15,562 nucleotides of DNA from Prevotella sp. (GTDB lineage Bacteria > Bacteroidota > Bacteroidia > Bacteroidales > Bacteroidaceae), in contig JAEENF010000039.1 of the NCBI GenBank assembly GCA_016283605.1, forward strand, positions 1 through 15,562, written 5' to 3'. Shown here piece after piece: positions 12,661 through 15,562 of the stretch. Both the position numbers and the translations under genes were made by a program. Positions within the stretch are counted from its first letter, which is position 1; the number at the start of each line of letters is the position of its first letter. The notes beneath the pieces were generated by a model. It searched no databases, was not told the origin of the DNA, and saw nothing but the letters and a program-made list of their open reading frames with translations.

Positions 12661-14724
12661 ATGCAAAAAGGTAACATCGGGGTTACGACTGAGAACATCT
12701 TCCCCGTCATCAAAAAGTTTCTCTATTCAGATCATGAGATCTTCCTGCGTGAGATGGTTTCAAATGCAGTAGACGCTACACAGAAGATGAAAACCCTGGC
12801 AGCACAGGGTGAGTATAAGGAGGACTTAGGCGACCTCACAGTACGTGTGAATTTCGATGCTGACAAGGGCACTATCACCATCTCTGATCATGGTATAGGT
12901 ATGACAGAGGAGGAGATTGACAAGTACATCAACCAAATCGCCTTCTCCGGAGTGAGCGATTTCCTCGAGAAGTACAAGGACAATGCCAACAACATCATCG
13001 GTCACTTCGGACTGGGCTTCTACTCTTCATTTATGGTATCGAAGAAGGTGGAGATCATCACCAAGTCGTACAAGGAAGGTGCGAAGGCCGTGAAGTGGAG
13101 TTGCGACGGATCTCCTGCCTACGAGATTGACGATGCCGAGCGCGAAGATCATGGCTCAGACATCATTCTCTACATCGACGATGACTGTAAGGAGTTCCTC
13201 GACAAATACAAGCTCGAAGGACTGTTGCAGAAGTACTGTAAGTTTATGGCCGTTCCTGTGGCTTTCGGCAAGAAGACTGAGTGGAAAGACGGCAAACAGG
13301 TGGATACCGACGAAGATAACATCATCAACAGCGTTGAGCCTTTGTGGACAAAGGCACCAAGCACTCTGAAGGACGAGGACTACAAGAGTTTCTATCGTAC
13401 CCTCTACCCCATGAGTGACGAGCCTCTGTTTTGGATTCACCTGAACGTGGACTATCCCTTCAATCTCACAGGTATCCTCTATTTCCCGAAGATCAAGTCA
13501 AACATCGAACTGCAGAAGAATAAGATCCAGCTCTACTGTAATCAGGTTTTCGTAACTGATCAGGTGGAAGGCATCGTACCAGAATTCCTCACCTTGCTCC
13601 ATGGTGTGATCGACTCTCCGGATATCCCTCTGAACGTATCGCGCTCTTATCTCCAGAGTGACCGTGAGGTGAAGAAGATCTCCACCTATATCACTAAAAA
13701 AGTGGCAGACCGCCTGAAGGCCATCTTCTCTGAGAACCGTAAGGAATATGAGGAGAAATGGGACGACCTGAAGCTCTTCATCAACTACGGCATCCTTTCC
13801 GAGGAAGGTTTCTACGACCGAGCCAAGGACTTCGCCTTGATGAAAGATACCGAGGGTAAGTTCTTTACCTTCGATGAATACAAGACCCTAATCGAGGCTA
13901 ATCAAAAGGATAAAGATGACCAGCTCGTATATCTTTACGCCACCGACAAAGAAGAACAGTACTCTTATATCAAGGCTGCCCAGGAAAAGGGCTACAGCGT
14001 GCTGTTGCTCGATGGTCAGCTCGATGTACCCACCATCCAGACGCTGGAGCAGAAGTTTGAGAAGAGTCGTTTTACGCGTGTCGACAGCGACATCATCGAC
14101 CGTCTGATCGTGAAGAGCGATGCTCCTAAGAGCGAGTTGAGCGAGGAGCAGAGTGACAATTTGTCAGCCGTATTCCGCACCCAACTGCCAAAGATTGAGC
14201 ATACTGAGTTTATGGTACAGGTTGATGCACTTGGCACTGAGGCTCGTCCTGTAGTCATCACTCAGAACGAATATATGCGTCGTATGAAGGAGATGAGCCG
14301 TTTCCAGCCTGGCATGAGTTTCTACGGACAGATGCCCGATTCATTCAACCTCGTGCTGAACGCTGATCATCCTCTGGTCAAGAAGGTACTCGAAGAGAGT
14401 AGCTCCGCTACCGAAGAGGCCCTGAAGCCCATCATCGCTGAATTAAAGGGTCAGGAGGCCCGTCTGGCTGCCATCCGTGCCGCTCAGGACAAGAAGAAAT
14501 ATGATGAGTTGACACAGGAGGATAAAGACCAGAAGGCCGAAGCTGAGAAAGCTGTTCAGGAACAGAAGGATAAGAAGCAGGCTGTCATTGCTGAATACGC
14601 TAAAGGCAATTCAGTTGTCCACCAGCTCATCGACCTCGCCCTTCTTCAGAACGGTATGCTTAAAGGTGAAGCCCTCGACCGTTTCCTCAAGCGTTCTGTA
14701 GAGCTGATCAATACGGAAAAATAA
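12661..14724 (+). CDS. htpG: Molecular chaperone HtpG (Hsp90 family)
   Basis: This 687-residue protein is longer than E. coli HtpG (624) but typical of Bacteroidota. The N-terminal GHKL ATPase domain (1-215) shows the catalytic Glu31 and Mg-binding Asn35 in LREMVSNAVDAT, DHGIGM (76-81) and the lid GHFGLGF (114-120). The middle domain contains the NVSRSYLQ motif with the ATP-contacting Arg. The C-terminal dimerisation part is interrupted by a strongly charged coiled-coil-like stretch rich in Lys, Glu and Gln (about 590-645). It acts as a dimeric ATP-dependent chaperone in the cytoplasm. A perfect sigma-54-type promoter and an A-rich repeat leader precede it. The Dabb-domain gene follows after 25 bp and is probably co-transcribed. 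Confidence 0.98.
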   Translation: MQKGNIGVTTENIFPVIKKFLYSDHEIFLREMVSNAVDATQKMKTLAAQGEYKEDLGDLTVRVNFDADKGTITISDHGIGMTEEEIDKYINQIAFSGVSDFLEKYKDNANNIIGHFGLGFYSSFMVSKKVEIITKSYKEGAKAVKWSCDGSPAYEIDDAEREDHGSDIILYIDDDCKEFLDKYKLEGLLQKYCKFMAVPVAFGKKTEWKDGKQVDTDEDNIINSVEPLWTKAPSTLKDEDYKSFYRTLYPMSDEPLFWIHLNVDYPFNLTGILYFPKIKSNIELQKNKIQLYCNQVFVTDQVEGIVPEFLTLLHGVIDSPDIPLNVSRSYLQSDREVKKISTYITKKVADRLKAIFSENRKEYEEKWDDLKLFINYGILSEEGFYDRAKDFALMKDTEGKFFTFDEYKTLIEANQKDKDDQLVYLYATDKEEQYSYIKAAQEKGYSVLLLDGQLDVPTIQTLEQKFEKSRFTRVDSDIIDRLIVKSDAPKSELSEEQSDNLSAVFRTQLPKIEHTEFMVQVDALGTEARPVVITQNEYMRRMKEMSRFQPGMSFYGQMPDSFNLVLNADHPLVKKVLEESSSATEEALKPIIAELKGQEARLAAIRAAQDKKKYDELTQEDKDQKAEAEKAVQEQKDKKQAVIAEYAKGNSVVHQLIDLALLQNGMLKGEALDRFLKRSVELINTEK

Positions 14725-14749
14725 GATTAACAATCTAAATAATTAGAAA

Positions 14750-15055
14750 ATGGTAAAGCATATTATTCTCTGGACACTGAACCCGGAACTCTCTGAAGAA
14801 GAGAAGAAGAATGTTAAGGCTGGTATTAAGGCTGGTCTTGAGGGATTGGTAGGCAAGGTGCCTGGACTGATCGATGTGAAAGTGATTATCGATGGGCGAT
14901 TGGCATCGTCGAATGCTGATGTGATGCTCGACAGCACGCTCGAGAGCGAAGAGGCGCTCAAAGGGTATGCTGTGCATCCGGAGCATGTGGCTGTTGCCAA
15001 CGGTAAGGTTCGACCCTATACCGTGCAGCGCAGCTGCCTTGATTTTGAGATCTAA
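14750..15055 (+). CDS. Dabb-family (stress-responsive alpha/beta barrel) protein
   Basis: This 101-residue protein has the typical Dabb layout: an N-terminal MVKHIILWTLNPELSEEE strand and helix, LEGLVGKVPGLIDVKVIID in the middle, and a C-terminal strand-helix segment with the conserved HPEHVAVANGKVRP block (about 76-89). The family forms dimeric ferredoxin-like alpha/beta barrels. Members include stress-induced proteins and polyketide-processing enzymes, but bacterial single-domain members mostly have no assigned reaction. It starts 25 bp after htpG on the same strand with no promoter between, so it probably shares the htpG transcript, which fits a stress-linked role (inference). A strong terminator follows 5 bp after its stop. 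Confidence 0.9.
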   Translation: MVKHIILWTLNPELSEEEKKNVKAGIKAGLEGLVGKVPGLIDVKVIIDGRLASSNADVMLDSTLESEEALKGYAVHPEHVAVANGKVRPYTVQRSCLDFEI

Positions 15056-15060
15056 AAGAA

Positions 15061-15090
15061 AATCCCCGCCGATTGGCGGGGATTATTCTT
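15061..15090. terminator. Rho-independent terminator, probably bidirectional
   Basis: A perfect 10-bp stem AATCCCCGCC (15061-15070) and GGCGGGGATT (15075-15084) has a GATT loop. ATTCTTT follows on the plus strand and TTCTTTTAG on the minus strand. It ends the htpG-Dabb transcript and can back up termination of the convergent gene. Confidence 0.9.
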
Positions 15091-15094
15091 TAAA

Positions 15095-15120
15095 GCTATT
15101 CCGCCTGACGGCGGAAAAGC
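15095..15120 (-). terminator. Hairpin downstream of the GGGtGRT gene
   Basis: GCT-A-TTCCGCC (15095-15105) pairs with GGCGGAA-A-AGC (15110-15120) around a TGAC loop, one A-A mismatch. It is the first structure after the minus-strand stop codon. The U-tract after it on the minus strand is poor (TTTAAAG), so it may act with the stronger hairpin at 15061. Confidence 0.6.
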
Positions 15121-15125
15121 AGGAT

Positions 15126-15562
15126 TTACTTCTTGTTGATAGCGAGGTCGATAGCAACGGCTACAGATACGGTAGCACCTACCATCGGGTTGTTACCCAT
15201 ACCCAGGAAGCCCATCATCTCAACGTGAGCAGGAACTGAAGAAGAACCTGCGAACTGAGCGTCAGAGTGCATACGGCCCAGAGTATCCGTCATACCATAA
15301 GAAGCAGGACCAGCAGCCATATTATCCGGGTGCAGGGTACGACCTGTACCACCACCTGAAGCTACTGAGAAGTAAGGCTTGCCAGCGAGCACGCGCTCCT
15401 TCTTATAAGTACCTGCTACGGGGTGCTGGAAACGAGTGGGGTTGGTAGAGTTACCAGTGATGGAAACGTCAACGTTCTCCTTCCACAGGATAGCTACACC
15501 CTCACGAACATCGTCAGCGCCATAGCACTTTACCTTCAGACGGCTGGGGTTGTTGCCATAAG
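15126..15562 (-). CDS. GGGtGRT protein, C-terminal part (5' end outside window)
   Basis: The minus-strand frame is open from the window edge to TAA (15128-15126), giving about 145 residues. A GTG at 15392 is internal and is not the start, because homologous-looking coding continues upstream (NNPSRLKVKCYGADDVREG, then VDVSITGNSTNPTRFQHPVA). The name-giving motif GGGTGRT is present in YFSVASGGGTGRTLHPDNMA, followed by a Gly/Met-rich segment (VEMMGFLGMGNNPMVGAT) and a C-terminal helix. This matches the family named GGGtGRT protein, which is frequent in anaerobes. Its biochemical role is not known to me. The start codon and full length cannot be judged. Two hairpins follow the gene. Confidence 0.85.
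   Translation of the reverse strand, partial: YGNNPSRLKVKCYGADDVREGVAILWKENVDVSITGNSTNPTRFQHPVAGTYKKERVLAGKPYFSVASGGGTGRTLHPDNMAAGPASYGMTDTLGRMHSDAQFAGSSSVPAHVEMMGFLGMGNNPMVGATVSVAVAIDLAINKK

Noticed and set aside
15126..15392. GTG at 15392 as the start of the last gene
   Set aside because: Coding sequence continues upstream in the same frame to the window edge with family-like composition, so the gene is truncated by the window rather than starting there.

Overview
The window looks like a chromosomal segment of a Bacteroidota organism, most likely Prevotella or a close relative (Prevotellaceae). The evidence is: promoters of the TAnnTTTG (-7) / TTTG-like (-33) type with 20-bp spacers; start codons without clear Shine-Dalgarno sequences; Bacteroidota-type proteins (long HtpG, GGGtGRT protein, COG2509-type FAD protein, cytidylate kinase-like protein, four-helix bundle protein, secreted CE1-like esterase); and moderate GC in genes with AT-rich spacers. 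No rRNA, tRNA, CRISPR array, transposase or phage gene was seen. No gene-free stretch exceeds 300 bases.

Layout. 1-393: 3' end of ruvC. 394-545: spacer with a large perfect inverted repeat. 546-2009 (+): double-ABC ATPase with a repeat-built linker, meeting head-on at 2009/2010 a Crp/Fnr-type regulator (2612-2010, -) that lies downstream of lepA (4447-2666, -). 4448-4551 is a divergent promoter region for lepA and a small lipoprotein (4552-4938, +). A bidirectional terminator separates that from a minus-strand cluster: pheT (8616-6154), a four-helix bundle gene (6117-5752) and a YebC/TACO1 gene (5715-4978). Upstream, also on the minus strand, are a cytidylate kinase-like gene (9341-8721) and a COG2509-like FAD oxidoreductase (11072-9474). 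On the plus strand follow a secreted esterase (11256-12539), htpG (12661-14724) and a Dabb-domain gene (14750-15055). The window ends in a truncated minus-strand GGGtGRT gene (15562-15126).

How the genes relate. Most are housekeeping: recombination (RuvC), translation (LepA, PheT, YebC), protein folding (HtpG). They are not a dedicated pathway. The accessory signals lie between and inside these genes. (a) 7-8-bp AT-rich repeat arrays fill the spacers between co-directional genes, often starting at or overlapping the stop codon. (b) GA-rich heptads lie in frame inside the FAD oxidoreductase. (c) Palindromic GGGACAGTCCC elements lie in frame between the two ATPase domains of the ABC protein. 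(d) An exact match to the sigma-54 -24/-12 consensus lies just upstream of htpG. (e) A near-perfect 18-bp inverted repeat flanks the pheT -7 element and the start-codon-proximal leader. No complete undescribed defence or mobile system is evident. The strongest novel leads are the short-repeat families entering genes and the sigma-54 promoter at htpG.
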